Assembly (NCBI GenBank): GCA_963825615.1 | Contig: CAWGTV010000001.1 | Location: 992,001 to 1,056,000, forward strand | DNA: 64,000 bases | Source of the DNA: JAHEDT01 sp963825615 | GTDB lineage: Bacteria > Desulfobacterota > Desulfuromonadia > Desulfuromonadales > BM103 | Direction: 5' to 3' | In this document: positions 7,202 through 19,067 of the stretch, one piece after another | Position numbering within the stretch: position 1 is the first letter of the stretch | How the letters are laid out: every line of letters begins with the position of its first letter | Position numbers and translations under genes: made by a program | The notes under the pieces: model-generated | Seen by the model: the letters and a program-made list of their open reading frames with translations, nothing else | Database searches by the model: none | Told to the model about the DNA's origin: nothing

Positions 7202-9311
7202 ATGCAACTTCACAACACACGCACCACGATTCTCAACTCAGGGGACCCGGAAGAGAAACGCGCCGAGATTCGCGATTATTTCCACAAATCCTACAGCCTC
7301 GACGAGCAGCTTTACGCTTCGCTGGCCTGTGACGCGGCCTTTTTCCTGCGCGCCGAGCCGCTGCGCCACCCGCTGATCTTTTACCTGGGCCACACCGCGG
7401 TCTTTTACGTCAACAAGCTGATCGTCGCCAAGATCATCGAGGAGCGCATCAATCCGCGCTTCGAGTCGCTGTTTGCCGTCGGCGTCGACGAGATGTCGTG
7501 GGACGACCTGAACGACGAGAACTATGACTGGCCGACGGTCGCCGAGGTCAAGGCCTACCGCGACCAGGTGCGCACATTGGTCGATCAGGTGATCGAGACC
7601 CTGCCGCTGACGCTGCCCATCGACTGGGACAACCCCTTCTGGGCGGTCATGATGGGGATCGAGCACTCGCGCATCCATCTGGAGACCTCTTCCGTCATCA
7701 TCCGCCGCCTGCCCCTCGACCAGGTGCGCCAGCTGCCGCTCTGGGAGATCTGCCAGGAGACGGGCAAGGCCCCGCAGAACGCGCTGCTCCCGGTTGCCGG
7801 CGGCCAGGTGTCGCTCGGCAAAGGGAAGGACCACCCGCTGTACGGCTGGGACAACGAGTTCGGCCGACACCAGTTCAAGGTGGACGATTTCCAGGCCAGC
7901 AGGCACCTGGTGTCGAATCAGGAGTTCCTGGAGTTCGTCGACCGCCGGCGGCTACCGGCACGAAAAATATTGGACGGAAGAGGGCTGGCGCTGGGTGGAT
8001 TTCAGCAAGGCCGAGCAGCCGCTGTTCTGGATCAGGGAGGGCGCCGACTACCGCCTGCGCACCATGGCCCAGGAGATCGCCATGCCCTGGGACTGGCCGG
8101 TGGAGGTCAATTACCTCGAAGCCAAGGCTTTCTGCAACTGGAAGGCCCAGCAGACCGGCCTGCCGATCCGCCTGCCGACCGAAGACGAGTGGTACCGGCT
8201 GCGCGACCTGCACGACATTCCCGACCAGCCCTACTGGGACGAGGCCCCCGGGAACATCAACCTCGAGCACTGGGCCTCCTCCTGCCCGGTGAACCGTTTC
8301 GCCTGCGGTGAGTTCTTCGACCTTATCGGCAACGTCTGGCAGTGGACCGAAACCCCGATCACCGGTTTCACCGGCTTCGAGGTTCACCCCTGGTACGACG
8401 ATTTCTCCACGCCGACCTTCGACACCCAGCACAACCTGATCAAGGGCGGCTCATGGATTTCCACCGGCAACGAGGCGACCCGCGATGCACGTTACGCCTT
8501 TCGCCGGCACTTCTTTCAGCACGCCGGCTTCCGCTATGTGGCCGCCGAGCAGGAGCTCGAGAAGCCGGAAGCGATGTACGAGAACGACGACGCCGTCGCC
8601 CAGTACTGTGACGCCCACTTCGGCCCGGAGAAATTCGGCGTCGGGAACTACCCTGCTGAGCTGGTGCGCATAGCGGTTGACGCCATGGGCGATCGGCCGA
8701 AGCACCGCGCTCTCGACCTAGGCTGCGCGGTCGGCCGCGCCAGCTTCGAGCTGGCAAAGCATTTCGATTTCGTCAGCGGCATCGACTTCTCGGCCCGCTT
8801 CATCCGCATCGCCTACCAGCTGCAGGAAAAAGGCGTGATTCACTACCAACTGCCAGAAGAGGGGGAGATCGTCTCCTTCCATGAAAAACGCCTGGGTGAT
8901 TTCGACTTGGCCGGAACCGGCGCCAGGATCGAATTCTTCCAGGGCGATGCCCACAACCTCAAGCCGCAGTTCACCGGCTACGACCTGGTGCTGGCGGCCA
9001 ACCTGCTCGACCGGCTCTACGACCCGGCGCGCTTCCTGGCGACGATCCACGAGCGCCTCAACCCCGGCGGACTGCTGGTGATCGCCTCTCCCTACACCTG
9101 GCTGGAGGAGTTCACCAAGAAGGAAAACTGGGTCGGCGGCCTGCGTCGGGCCGGCGAGCCCTTCACCACCCTGGAGGGCTTGCACGAGCAGCTCGCCGCG
9201 CATTTCCGTATGCACGGCAAACCGCGTGATGTCGAGTTCGTCATCCGCGAGACGGCCCGCAAGTTCCAGCACACGGTCGCGCAGCTGACCATCTGGGAGA
9301 GAATTTCCTGA
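7202..9311 (+). CDS. ovoA: OvoA: 5-histidylcysteine sulfoxide synthase / mercaptohistidine methyltransferase, with a one-base frameshift
   Basis: OvoA joins cysteine to histidine C5 with oxygen and then N-methylates the 5-thiohistidine, giving ovothiol A. Domains in order: DinB-like with iron ligands His64 (YLGHTA) and HSRIHLE at 155-161 (HxxxHxE), an FGE-sulfatase domain (LPTEDEWYRLRD, GNVWQWTE, KGGSW), and a SAM methyltransferase with ALDLGCAVGRASFEL. The frame breaks at 7942-7943: one extra C interrupts EFVDAGGYRHEKYW. Removing it gives about 702 residues, the usual OvoA length. ATG 7202 follows AAAGGA. The stop overlaps the ovoB start (TGATG). The break is probably a consensus error; if real, the methyltransferase is lost. 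Confidence 0.93.
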
Positions 9312-10492
9312 TGTCCGGGAGGTTCGATGTCGCGCGGGCCCGCCGCGAAACCCGCGGCTGCGAGCAGCTGATCCATTTCAACAACGCCGGCGCCGCGTTG
9401 CCGCCGATCCCCGTCGCTGACGCGCTCCACGCCTATTTGCGGGAAGAGGAGACACAGGGGGGCTACGAAGTCATGGCCAGGCGGGCCGCGGAGCTCGACA
9501 ACTTCTACCTCGCCGCCGCACGGCTGCTCAACTGCTCGAGCGATGAAATCGCCTTCACCGACAGCGCCACCCGGGGCTGGAACGCCGCCTTCTACGCCTT
9601 CGACTTCCAGCCCGGCGACCGCATCCTCGCCGGCAGCTCCGAGTATGGCAGCAACCTGGTCGCCCTGCTCCACCAGGCTCACCGCAAGGGGGTCGAGATC
9701 AACTGGGTGCCGGACGACGCCTACGGGCAGATCGACGTTGCCGCCCTAGAGAGACTCATCGACGCGCGGGTCAAATTGATCTGCCTGACCCATGTCCCTT
9801 CCGGAGGCGGCCTGGTCAACCCGGCCGCGGCCGTCGGCAAAGTCGCGAAAGCCGCCGGCATCCCCTACCTGCTCGACGCCTGCCAGGCCCTCGGCCAGCT
9901 GCCGGTCGATGTCGATCAGCTCGGCTGCGACCTGCTCTGCGGCACCGGCCGCAAGTTTCTGCGCGGCCCGCGCGGCACCGGCCTGCTCTACGTGCGCAAG
10001 ACCCTGCTCGCACAACTGGAACCGAACCAGCTCAACCATCACGCCGCCGAGTTGCTGGCCGTCGACCGCTACCGGCTGCGCCCGGATGCCAAGCGCTTCG
10101 AATGCTGGGAACGCAGCTGCGCCGGGCAGCTGGCCCTCGGTGTCGCCATCGACTATGCCCTCGGCTGGGGACTCGAAGCCATCAGCGCGCAGATCAGACT
10201 GCTCGCCGGCAGCTTGCGCGAGCAGCTGGCCGACATCGATGGGATCACCGTGGCCGACCAGGGGGTCGAACAGTGTGGTATCGTCACCTTGTATGCCGCG
10301 CAGCGCCCCGCCGACCAACTGCAGCAACAGCTCGCGCGCCTGCACATCAATACATCGATCGTACCTTTCTCCGCCAACCCGGTGAGCTCAAAACAGCGTC
10401 GCCACCCGACCCTGCTGCGCGCCTCCTTGCACTACTACAATACACCTGAGGAGATCGAGCGCTTCGTCGCCGAATTGACCAAGCTTCTCTGA
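9311..10492 (+). CDS. ovoB: OvoB-type PLP-dependent sulfoxide lyase (aminotransferase class V fold)
   Basis: A 393-residue class V aminotransferase-fold protein. Schiff-base Lys215 lies in GTGRKFLRGPRGTG, Asp189 and Gln192 in LLDACQALG contact the cofactor ring, and LTHVPSGGG is the strand before them. Its start overlaps the ovoA stop by one base, as in other ovoAB pairs, where OvoB cleaves the histidylcysteine sulfoxide to 5-thiohistidine. Sequence alone would allow a cysteine desulfurase-like or isopenicillin epimerase-like role; the neighbourhood decides for OvoB. Confidence 0.88.
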   Translation: MSGRFDVARARRETRGCEQLIHFNNAGAALPPIPVADALHAYLREEETQGGYEVMARRAAELDNFYLAAARLLNCSSDEIAFTDSATRGWNAAFYAFDFQPGDRILAGSSEYGSNLVALLHQAHRKGVEINWVPDDAYGQIDVAALERLIDARVKLICLTHVPSGGGLVNPAAAVGKVAKAAGIPYLLDACQALGQLPVDVDQLGCDLLCGTGRKFLRGPRGTGLLYVRKTLLAQLEPNQLNHHAAELLAVDRYRLRPDAKRFECWERSCAGQLALGVAIDYALGWGLEAISAQIRLLAGSLREQLADIDGITVADQGVEQCGIVTLYAAQRPADQLQQQLARLHINTSIVPFSANPVSSKQRRHPTLLRASLHYYNTPEEIERFVAELTKLL

Positions 10493-10502
10493 TTCTGTAG
10501 TC

Positions 10503-11858
10503 TCAGCCTTCCTTTTTGCGCAACATGCTCCAGGAGAGCAAGAACAACACGCCCAGCAACAAGCCGAAATAGCCGACAAACCAGGGGAGAGAATCGATAA
10601 AGACCTGGTTTTTCAGTAAGCCTTCAGCGATATCAGGTTGCGCCTGTTGCGCCTGCCTGCGCAGGAACGCCAGCAGCAAGGCGTAGAGCAAGCCGATCCC
10701 GCCATAACCGAGGTTGAGAAACATCCCCTTGAAGCTGAGGACCGTGGCACGCTGCTCCGAGCTGGTGGCCTTGTTCAGGTAATAACTGAGGAAGAAACCG
10801 ACCAGGTAAATAGAGCTGAACAGCAGCAGAGCCGGCAGCAGGCCGTACCAGGGCCAGACAAAACAGATACCGACCAGGCCGAGCAGGATCATCGCTGCGG
10901 TCAGCAGCAGGTTGAACAGCGGCGTGCGCCGCTCGCTCAGGCGCCTGGCCAGTCCCGGGACGACGAAACCGCACATGGCCAGCAGTGAGCCGAACACTCC
11001 GAACAGGGCCTCCGGGATCCCGATCAACCGATAGTACTGGCTGGCCATGGTCAGGAGCATGCGGATCACGCTGTCGCAGAGCAGGCCGAACAGCATCACA
11101 GCCACCACGAACGGCGTCCGGGCAACCCATGCCCCGGCCTGCCAGACCAGGCGAAAGGCGGCGCGGATCGACTGCTTGCCGCCGGTCGCCGACCGGTTTG
11201 CGTCCGGAGCCACCTCACGCATGCGCAGCGTCGTCAGCAGGGTCAACAATGCGGTTACCAGGGTGAAATAGATCGGCAAGCGCAGCGTGGTCTCGTTGGT
11301 GATCACCCGTTCAATCCCGAGAACACCGATCAAGCGCTGCAGCAGGGCGGGGTCGTAAAGCACGCCCCCCAGGGTCATGGCAACGACGAAACCGGCCGAC
11401 TGGAACTGGATCTGCCGCTCCAGCACCCGCCCCCAGTCCTCGCTGTTGCCCTGTTGCTGCAGGCTGTCGTAGGCCAGCGCTTCATCGGCACCGCTGGCCG
11501 CCGCCTCGGCCATGCCGCTCAAGATGCGGTTGAGGACAAACACCCAGAAGAGCAGCGTCAGGTTGCCGCGCGGCACGAAAGCCCACAGGCCAATTTCGAC
11601 AACCATCAGGGCTGCGGCGAGGACCAGCAGGTTACGCCGGCCGAAGCTGTCGGCCAACGCCCCGGACGGCACTTCGCAAAGGACGATGGTCGCCGCCCAG
11701 ACAGCGTTCAATATGGCGAATTGGGAGAGGGTCAGGCCAAAGTCGAGAAACAGGATGGAAAAAACCGGGTAATAGAAACGGGCATTGAACAGCACTCTGA
11801 AGAGGATGAACAGCCGGATGTTGGCAATCCGGAACGGGGATACTGCCGCTTCGTTCAT
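10503..11858 (-). CDS. MFS transporter
   Basis: A 451-residue protein with about 12 hydrophobic segments. Motif A appears as GALADSFGRRNLLVLAA after TM2. It converges with ovoB with only 10 bp between stop codons, so it is not in the ovo operon. An ovothiol or precursor exporter is conceivable but unsupported. ATG 11858 is preferred to TTG 11873 because GGACAAGG precedes it. Confidence 0.85.
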   Translation of the reverse strand: MNEAAVSPFRIANIRLFILFRVLFNARFYYPVFSILFLDFGLTLSQFAILNAVWAATIVLCEVPSGALADSFGRRNLLVLAAALMVVEIGLWAFVPRGNLTLLFWVFVLNRILSGMAEAAASGADEALAYDSLQQQGNSEDWGRVLERQIQFQSAGFVVAMTLGGVLYDPALLQRLIGVLGIERVITNETTLRLPIYFTLVTALLTLLTTLRMREVAPDANRSATGGKQSIRAAFRLVWQAGAWVARTPFVVAVMLFGLLCDSVIRMLLTMASQYYRLIGIPEALFGVFGSLLAMCGFVVPGLARRLSERRTPLFNLLLTAAMILLGLVGICFVWPWYGLLPALLLFSSIYLVGFFLSYYLNKATSSEQRATVLSFKGMFLNLGYGGIGLLYALLLAFLRRQAQQAQPDIAEGLLKNQVFIDSLPWFVGYFGLLLGVLFLLSWSMLRKKEG

Positions 11859-11886
11859 AACCTTGTCCGTCAATCAACAGCATGCA

Positions 11887-11912
11887 AAGGCCACCCCGGT
11901 GAGGGTGGCCTT
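11887..11912 (-). terminator. Hairpin after the zinc-ribbon gene
   Basis: Arms AAGGCCACCC (11887-11896) and GGGTGGCCTT (11903-11912) pair perfectly over a six-base loop. On the minus strand the hairpin follows the stop codon of the 63-residue protein by about 60 bp and is trailed by UUUG. It sits in the leader of the MFS gene. Confidence 0.5.
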
Positions 11913-11973
11913 GTCAACTTCATGGAAAGGCTTGTGCCGACCGGAGCCTCGTGAAGCGTCCTTGTCGCAGCCC

Positions 11974-12165
11974 TCAGAGCGAGCAGGTCATATCCTGGCC
12001 GCAGCACATCGGCGACTTGATCTTGCCGTGCCCGTTGGGGCACTTGGAAATCTGGACATTCTTGCCATCGGGCAGGGCCAGGTTGTCATTCTCCAGCGGG
12101 GCATTGCACTTGGCGCAGGTTGCGTTAACGCCCATGCCACATTTTGCACAGCTATAGGTTGCCAT
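11974..12165 (-). CDS. Small Cys-rich zinc-ribbon protein, 63 residues
   Basis: Eight cysteines in CAKCGMGVNATCAKC, ISKCPNGHG and MCCGQDMTC. The first two pairs read as a zinc ribbon. The last, CCGQDM, resembles the second metal-binding CC of desulforedoxin and the desulfoferrodoxin N-domain, but the first Cys pair is unlike desulforedoxin. It probably binds zinc or iron in the cytoplasm. ATG 12165 follows GAGGAG. It is 113 bp downstream of cvfB. I do not know a function. Confidence 0.75.
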   Translation of the reverse strand: MATYSCAKCGMGVNATCAKCNAPLENDNLALPDGKNVQISKCPNGHGKIKSPMCCGQDMTCSL

Positions 12166-12278
12166 CTTGTTTCTCCTCGTCAAGGGTGGATAATCATGCT
12201 GACCGAACAGAATCCTGGTGGACCTGTCCATTACGATAGTTATCTACAACAAGGTCACGACCCTGTCAAACGCTGACC

Positions 12279-13110
12279 TTATTTCTTTTTTAAACGAATT
12301 CCGCCGTCTGTCAACTCCACCAGGCCGGCCTTGTACAAACCGCCGACGCCTTTCTTGAAAATCTTCTTGCTCATGCCGAGCAGTCTTCTGCACCTGGTCC
12401 GCCGGGCTCTTGTCGTGCAGCGGCAAGAACCCTTGGTGAGCAATCAGGGCCTGCATGATTCTGCCCCGGGCATCGTCGAGATCGCTCCGGGTGCCGAGGC
12501 TTAAAGTGCAGTCGATTTTGCCGTCGGGACGGATCTGGCGAACATAGCCTTTCAGCTGGTCACCGTAGTTGAGGCGGTCACCGATCTCGTCGCGATAGAG
12601 CAAACCGCCGAAGCGATGGTTGATGATGACCTTGGCGCCGAGGGGGGTGAACTGCCAGACAATCAGGTCCACTTCCTGGCCGTCGCCGAGGGTTTCGTCG
12701 GCGCTGCACAAACACTTGTCGACCCGTGCCGTGCCGATCGGCCGCCCCTCGCGGTCGAGGCGCACCTTGACCAGGTAGCGCTGGCCGGGCTTCATCGGCT
12801 CCGGCTGTTCCTTGGGCGGCACCAGAAGGTCCTTGGCCAGCCCCCAGTCCATGAAGGCGCCGTGAACGTTGACCTGACTGACACGCATCAGGGCAAACTC
12901 GCCGACTTCGGCGAGCGGCTGACGCAAGGTAGCCACTGGTTGGCCGGACGCATCGGCGTACACGAACACGGTCAGCATCGCGCCTGGAACAATAGCTTCG
13001 TTCAGTTCGCGCTTCAGTAAAAGGACCTTTTCCCGGCCGTCCTGCAGCCAGGCACCTTCACTATCAATGGCATGCACCTTAAGTAGGTTCATGCGGCCAA
13101 ATTCAAGCAT
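12279..13110 (-). CDS. cvfB: CvfB/YitL-family S1-domain RNA-binding protein, frameshifted near its C-terminus
   Basis: Three S1-like repeats (residues about 1-60, 65-135, 145-215) precede a winged-helix C-terminal domain, as in CvfB. RNA binding is expected. Reading breaks at 12384, where an extra base turns VQKLLGMSKKIFKKGVGG into an unrelated frame. With that base removed the protein is 276 residues and ends GGIRLKKK at the stop 12279. ATG 13110 follows AGGGAGAA and fits better than the later ATG 13092 or the earlier in-frame start at 13131. Confidence 0.88.
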
Positions 13111-13322
13111 CCGGATTCTCCCTAGAAGCAATTTACAGGTGCATATCAGTTTAGCACCAACTTTCCAACCCGGCGGAGAAAATCACCGCGGCGGCAAATT
13201 ATTCATTAAGTGCGCAAGTATTCGACCGGCGTTATGCCGACAGAAGCCACTGCAACCGTTTTGCTTTTCTTCGCAGCCACCTTCTGCCATAATCCCTCAC
13301 TCTATTCTGCAAGTGAGTCTCC

Positions 13323-15201
<1,879 letters not shown>

Positions 15202-15318
15202 TGGCACTCGCAGCCTTACTCTGCGGAAAGCTCATACAGTTCAAGTACTTTTCTTTTTTAATGATTGCGTTATTCTTACAGGAAACAGGTCAAGGTTTGC
15301 CGAGAGAGTAGTGATAGG

Positions 15319-16329
15319 ATGAGTATACTGATTGTCGATGACTCGCTGGTGTCCCGCACCTTCATGGGCGACCTCCTTGTCGAGGTCGGTTACGATGATG
15401 TGATCCTCTGCGAATCCGTTGAAGAGGCCTACCAGATCATCGGCTTCAATGATCCAGAGAGAACAGCCAACGACCTCGACCTGGTTCTGTTCGACATCAA
15501 CTTGCCTGGGAAAAGCGGCATCGAAGCCTGCCAGGAATTTGTTCGGCACGCTGTCTTCTGCGATGTACCGGTGATCATCATCAGCGGCGTCGACTACCTC
15601 GACGGGCTGGACTCTGCTTTCGCCGCCGGCGCTACAGATTACATCACCAAGCCGCCGAGCCACACGGAACTGCTCGCCAGGGTCCGCTCCGCCCTGCGTC
15701 TTAAGACCGAGATGAATCAGCGCAAAGCGCGTGAAGCCGACCTGCTGGTCCTCAATGAGCGCCTGGCCGAAATGAACCGGGAACTGGAGCGGCTCTCGGT
15801 CACGGACAGCCTCACCGGCCTGGCCAATCGACGATCCTTCAACGAATATCTACACCGGGAGTGGCTGCGGGAGCAGCGGACAAAGAAACCCTTCTCGGTC
15901 ATCATGATCGATATCGACCATTTCAAGAAGTACAACGACCGCTACGGCCATCTTGAGGGCGATGTCTGCCTGCAGAAAGTCGCATGGGCGCTGCAATCCG
16001 CGCTCTGCCGCGGCGGCGATCTGCTGGCACGCTACGGCGGCGAAGAATTCATCGCGATCCTCCCCCATACGGATGAGCAGGGCGCCGCAGACCTGGCCGC
16101 AGCCTTTCACGCCCGGATCCGCGAACTGGCAATCCACCACGAAACCTCTCCGGTGGCGTCAACCGTGACGATCAGCGTTGGCATCGCCAGCGTTGTTCCG
16201 AACCGCAGCCTCTCCCCTTCCCAGGTGGTAGCCATGGCAGATGAAGCGCTCTACCAGGCCAAGCAGGCCGGTCGCAACCAGAGCGTAATCGCACAATCGT
16301 CCCCGGGCAACGAGCAGGTTGCCCGTTAA
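15319..16329 (+). CDS. Response-regulator diguanylate cyclase (REC-GGDEF)
   Basis: A 336-residue protein. The N-terminal receiver has VDD at 6-8 and phosphoacceptor Asp59 in LVLFDINLPG. A coiled linker (about 130-160) leads to a GGDEF domain with an intact active site GGEEF at 240-244. The inhibitory I-site RGGD at 231-234 lies exactly five residues before it, so product feedback is likely. It should make cyclic di-GMP on phosphorylation, like PleD and WspR. ATG 15319 is preferred over TTG 15265. No cognate kinase is adjacent. Confidence 0.93.
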   Translation: MSILIVDDSLVSRTFMGDLLVEVGYDDVILCESVEEAYQIIGFNDPERTANDLDLVLFDINLPGKSGIEACQEFVRHAVFCDVPVIIISGVDYLDGLDSAFAAGATDYITKPPSHTELLARVRSALRLKTEMNQRKAREADLLVLNERLAEMNRELERLSVTDSLTGLANRRSFNEYLHREWLREQRTKKPFSVIMIDIDHFKKYNDRYGHLEGDVCLQKVAWALQSALCRGGDLLARYGGEEFIAILPHTDEQGAADLAAAFHARIRELAIHHETSPVASTVTISVGIASVVPNRSLSPSQVVAMADEALYQAKQAGRNQSVIAQSSPGNEQVAR

Positions 16330-16352
16330 CCCCCATCGGCAGACCAAGCACT

Positions 16353-17351
16353 ATGTATCTTGAATCATCGACATCTTCGGCCGCTGCCCGCAGCCCGCGC
16401 ACATTGCCCTGGCACGCTGGAGAAAAACCCCTGATGCTGGCCCCAATGCAGGGGCTGACCAACCGCGCCCTGCGCGCCCTGTTCATCGACTGGGTTCGCC
16501 CCGACGTGGTTTTCACGGAATTCATGCGGGTCAGCAATGTCAGCCGCAAGCGCTTGCGGCGCAGTGACCTGGAAGAGGCGAGCAGCACGACTGCAGATAT
16601 CCCCCTGGTGGCGCAGCTGGTCGGCAACAACAGCCAGGCGCTGATGAGCGCCGCGCGCAACGCCGAGGCGGCCGGGGCCCGCCATATCAATCTCAACATG
16701 GGCTGCCCCTACGGGCGGATGTCCACCGGTGCTACCGGAGGTGCCATGCTGCAGTATCCCGGCCTGCTCAACGAGATCATCCCGGCCCTGCGCTCGGCCA
16801 TCTCCGGGACCTTCTCCATCAAGCTGCGTGCCGGATACGATGACCCCGAACAGATTTTTTCGCTCTTGCCGCTCTTTGCCGAGTCCGGGGTCGATTTCCT
16901 GATCCTGCACCCGCGCACGGTCACCCAGCAATATGCAGGCGACGCCGACCACCACATCACCCGACGTGTCGTTGCTGAGACCCCTCTGCCGGTGATCGCC
17001 AACGGCGACATCCGTACCGCCGCCGAAGGGCTGCAAGTCCTGGACGAAACCGGGGCCTCCGGATTGATGCTCGGCCGCGGCGCCATCGCCGATCCGCTGC
17101 TCTTCGAACGCCTGCGCAGGCGCAATCTCACCACGCCGACAGAAGATGAAGACGCAGCCATGCTGCAACGCTACCTGGGCGAGGTCTTAAGCCGCTACAG
17201 CACGCTTTTCTGCGGCGAGAAACAGATCCTCGACAAGCTAAAAAATGTACTTGCATATATTGATGCACCCGCGCTGGTCAAACCGATCGGTAAGATGAAA
17301 AGAGCCGGCAGCCTCGCCGTCCTGGCGGCGCAGATCGAAGCTCTCGGCTAA
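16353..17351 (+). CDS. tRNA-dihydrouridine synthase family protein
   Basis: A 332-residue TIM-barrel flavoprotein of the Dus family, reducing uridine in tRNA. Seen: LAPMQGLTNRALR at the FMN site, catalytic Cys in NMGCPYGRM near residue 122, IKLRAGYDD, ILHPRTVTQQYAG and IANGDI for phosphate binding. It starts 23 bp after the diguanylate cyclase and is followed four bases later by the DUF3820 gene. Which Dus subfamily is not clear; the C-terminal RNA-binding helical region is short. Confidence 0.88.
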   Translation: MYLESSTSSAAARSPRTLPWHAGEKPLMLAPMQGLTNRALRALFIDWVRPDVVFTEFMRVSNVSRKRLRRSDLEEASSTTADIPLVAQLVGNNSQALMSAARNAEAAGARHINLNMGCPYGRMSTGATGGAMLQYPGLLNEIIPALRSAISGTFSIKLRAGYDDPEQIFSLLPLFAESGVDFLILHPRTVTQQYAGDADHHITRRVVAETPLPVIANGDIRTAAEGLQVLDETGASGLMLGRGAIADPLLFERLRRRNLTTPTEDEDAAMLQRYLGEVLSRYSTLFCGEKQILDKLKNVLAYIDAPALVKPIGKMKRAGSLAVLAAQIEALG

Positions 17352-17355
17352 TTTT

Positions 17356-17580
17356 ATGGGCGACACTCCCGAGGTTGATCACCAAGCATTGCTGGAATTG
17401 ACTGCGGCTCGCATGCCCTTCGGCAAGTACCAGGGCCGCCGCCTCATCGACCTGCCGGAAAGCTACCTGGTCTGGTTTGCCAGCCAGGGCTTTCCCGAGG
17501 GGAATCTGGGCAGGATGCTACAAGCGGTCTACGAGATAAAGCTCAACGGGCTTGAGTCGCTCCTTGATCCGCTGCGCTGA
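17356..17580 (+). CDS. DUF3820 protein
   Basis: A 74-residue protein with the DUF3820 core MPFGKYQGRRLIDLPESYLV and WFASQGFPEGNLGRML. The family resembles short nucleic-acid-associated modules, some near exonucleases; function unproven. It begins four bases after the Dus stop and is certainly co-transcribed with it. Confidence 0.85.
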   Translation: MGDTPEVDHQALLELTAARMPFGKYQGRRLIDLPESYLVWFASQGFPEGNLGRMLQAVYEIKLNGLESLLDPLR

Positions 17581-17763
17581 ACAAATGTCGTCATCTTCTC
17601 TTGTTCGCGTAAGTTTCGCCAGCGTTCAAAGGCTTCTGTCTCCTCCGGGGCTCTGTTCAATTTCAGCCCGCAACTCTGGCAATCACGGTGGGACACCCGA
17701 AACTATAGTAGACTATGGACAAGCCAAGGAATGCGGCCGTCACTCTGATACGGAGGTGTTGTT

Positions 17764-18621
17764 ATGCGCTGGCAAAGTGGCAGAAGGAGCAGCAACATTG
17801 AGGACCAGCGTGGCCGGCGGATATCCAGCCGGGCCAAGGGCGGCGGGATAGGCATTCTGCTCCTGGCATTGGTCGGCATGTATTTCGGCATTGATCCTTC
17901 GGTTGTCCTCAATGTGGGGGAACAGATCAACAGCGGTCTGACGACTGAAACAAGCAGCTACCACCCTTCGGCAGAGGAGAACAGGCTGGCTGATTTTGTC
18001 GCTGTCGTTCTTGGCGATACCGAAGATACCTGGCGGGCAGAGTTCCAGCGCCGGGGCGCAACTTACAGAGAGCCCACCCTGGTGCTCTTTTCCGGCGCGG
18101 TTCAATCGGCCTGCGGCTATGCGCAAGCGGCAGTGGGCCCCTTCTATTGTCCGGGCGATGGCAAAGTCTATATCGATTTAAGTTTTTATCACGATCTCAA
18201 GAGCAATCTGAACGCGCCCGGCGATTTCGCGCAGGCCTATGTGATTGCCCATGAGGTAGGGCATCATATTCAGAACCTGCTCGGCATCAGCGACAAGGTG
18301 CATGCGGCCCGGCAGACCCTCTCGGGCAAAGAATACAATCAACTCTCGGTACAACTTGAGCTTCAGGCGGATTGTTTGTCCGGTGTGTGGGCGAACCATG
18401 CCGATCGGGCCCGGCAGGTGATTGAACCCGGAGATATTGACGAGGCGCTCAATGCCGCCAGCCAGATTGGCGATGACCGTCTCCAACAACAATCGCGCGG
18501 CTACGTCACTCCCGATTCCTTTACCCACGGGACCTCGGCACAACGGGCCAGGTGGTTCAAGCGGGGATACAGCTCAGGTGATATGGACAGCTGCAATACC
18601 TTTACAGCTGAAGCGCTGTAA
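17764..18621 (+). CDS. ypfJ: YpfJ-type neutral zinc metallopeptidase
   Basis: A 285-residue protein. After a basic N-terminus (MRWQSGRRSSNIEDQRG) a single membrane segment, about residues 28-45, anchors it, so the catalytic part faces the periplasm. The zinc motif is HEVGHHIQN and the third-ligand region LQADCLSGVWANH; CGYAQAAVGPFYCPGDGKVY precedes them. This order is characteristic of the YpfJ family. Substrate unknown. Transcribed alone, with a GGAGG ribosome site. Confidence 0.92.
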   Translation: MRWQSGRRSSNIEDQRGRRISSRAKGGGIGILLLALVGMYFGIDPSVVLNVGEQINSGLTTETSSYHPSAEENRLADFVAVVLGDTEDTWRAEFQRRGATYREPTLVLFSGAVQSACGYAQAAVGPFYCPGDGKVYIDLSFYHDLKSNLNAPGDFAQAYVIAHEVGHHIQNLLGISDKVHAARQTLSGKEYNQLSVQLELQADCLSGVWANHADRARQVIEPGDIDEALNAASQIGDDRLQQQSRGYVTPDSFTHGTSAQRARWFKRGYSSGDMDSCNTFTAEAL

Positions 18622-18742
18622 CCAGTGCGGCAGGAAGAAGCACACCCTCCAAGGGAGATATGTTGGCAGGATTGATCGAAGGGATAGTCATGGAATGAGC
18701 TTTTAATTGTCTGTGCTGCCAAGAAGAATGGCGTCACTGGCG

Positions 18743-19054
18743 CTATCCTGTCGTCTCCACAGTATTGAAGTCATAGCGGCCAACACCTTGCACCAAAAGA
18801 TATTTAGCGGAGTCTACCGTCAGGTTGACAACCCGGTGGATCCGATCCACGCTCACTTCGCAGCGCCCGCCAGGAGCGAGTTCGACCCGCGCCGACGGGT
18901 CGCGGAATTCGACAGCGATCCGGCCCTCCAGGCAGAGCATCTTGTCAGTCACCTCGCTGTGAAAGTGCCAGGCCGTGGCCTGTTCTCCGGCAAGCGTGAG
19001 GATGCGGACCCGTACATCGAAGGTCTCAAGGATGATTTCATCACGGTAGGTCAT
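18743..19054 (-). CDS. Small cupin-domain protein
   Basis: A 103-residue single cupin. Metal-site motif 1 reads WHFHSEVTDKMLCLEGRI and motif 2 PGGRCEVSVDRIHRVVN. The His, Glu and His ligands are mostly kept, so a metal is likely. It starts 13 bases after the corrected murB stop with a strong GAGGAGG overlapping the end of murB, so the pair is translationally coupled. Role unknown. Confidence 0.8.
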   Translation of the reverse strand: MTYRDEIILETFDVRVRILTLAGEQATAWHFHSEVTDKMLCLEGRIAVEFRDPSARVELAPGGRCEVSVDRIHRVVNLTVDSAKYLLVQGVGRYDFNTVETTG

Positions 19055-19067
19055 AATCGAAGCCTCC

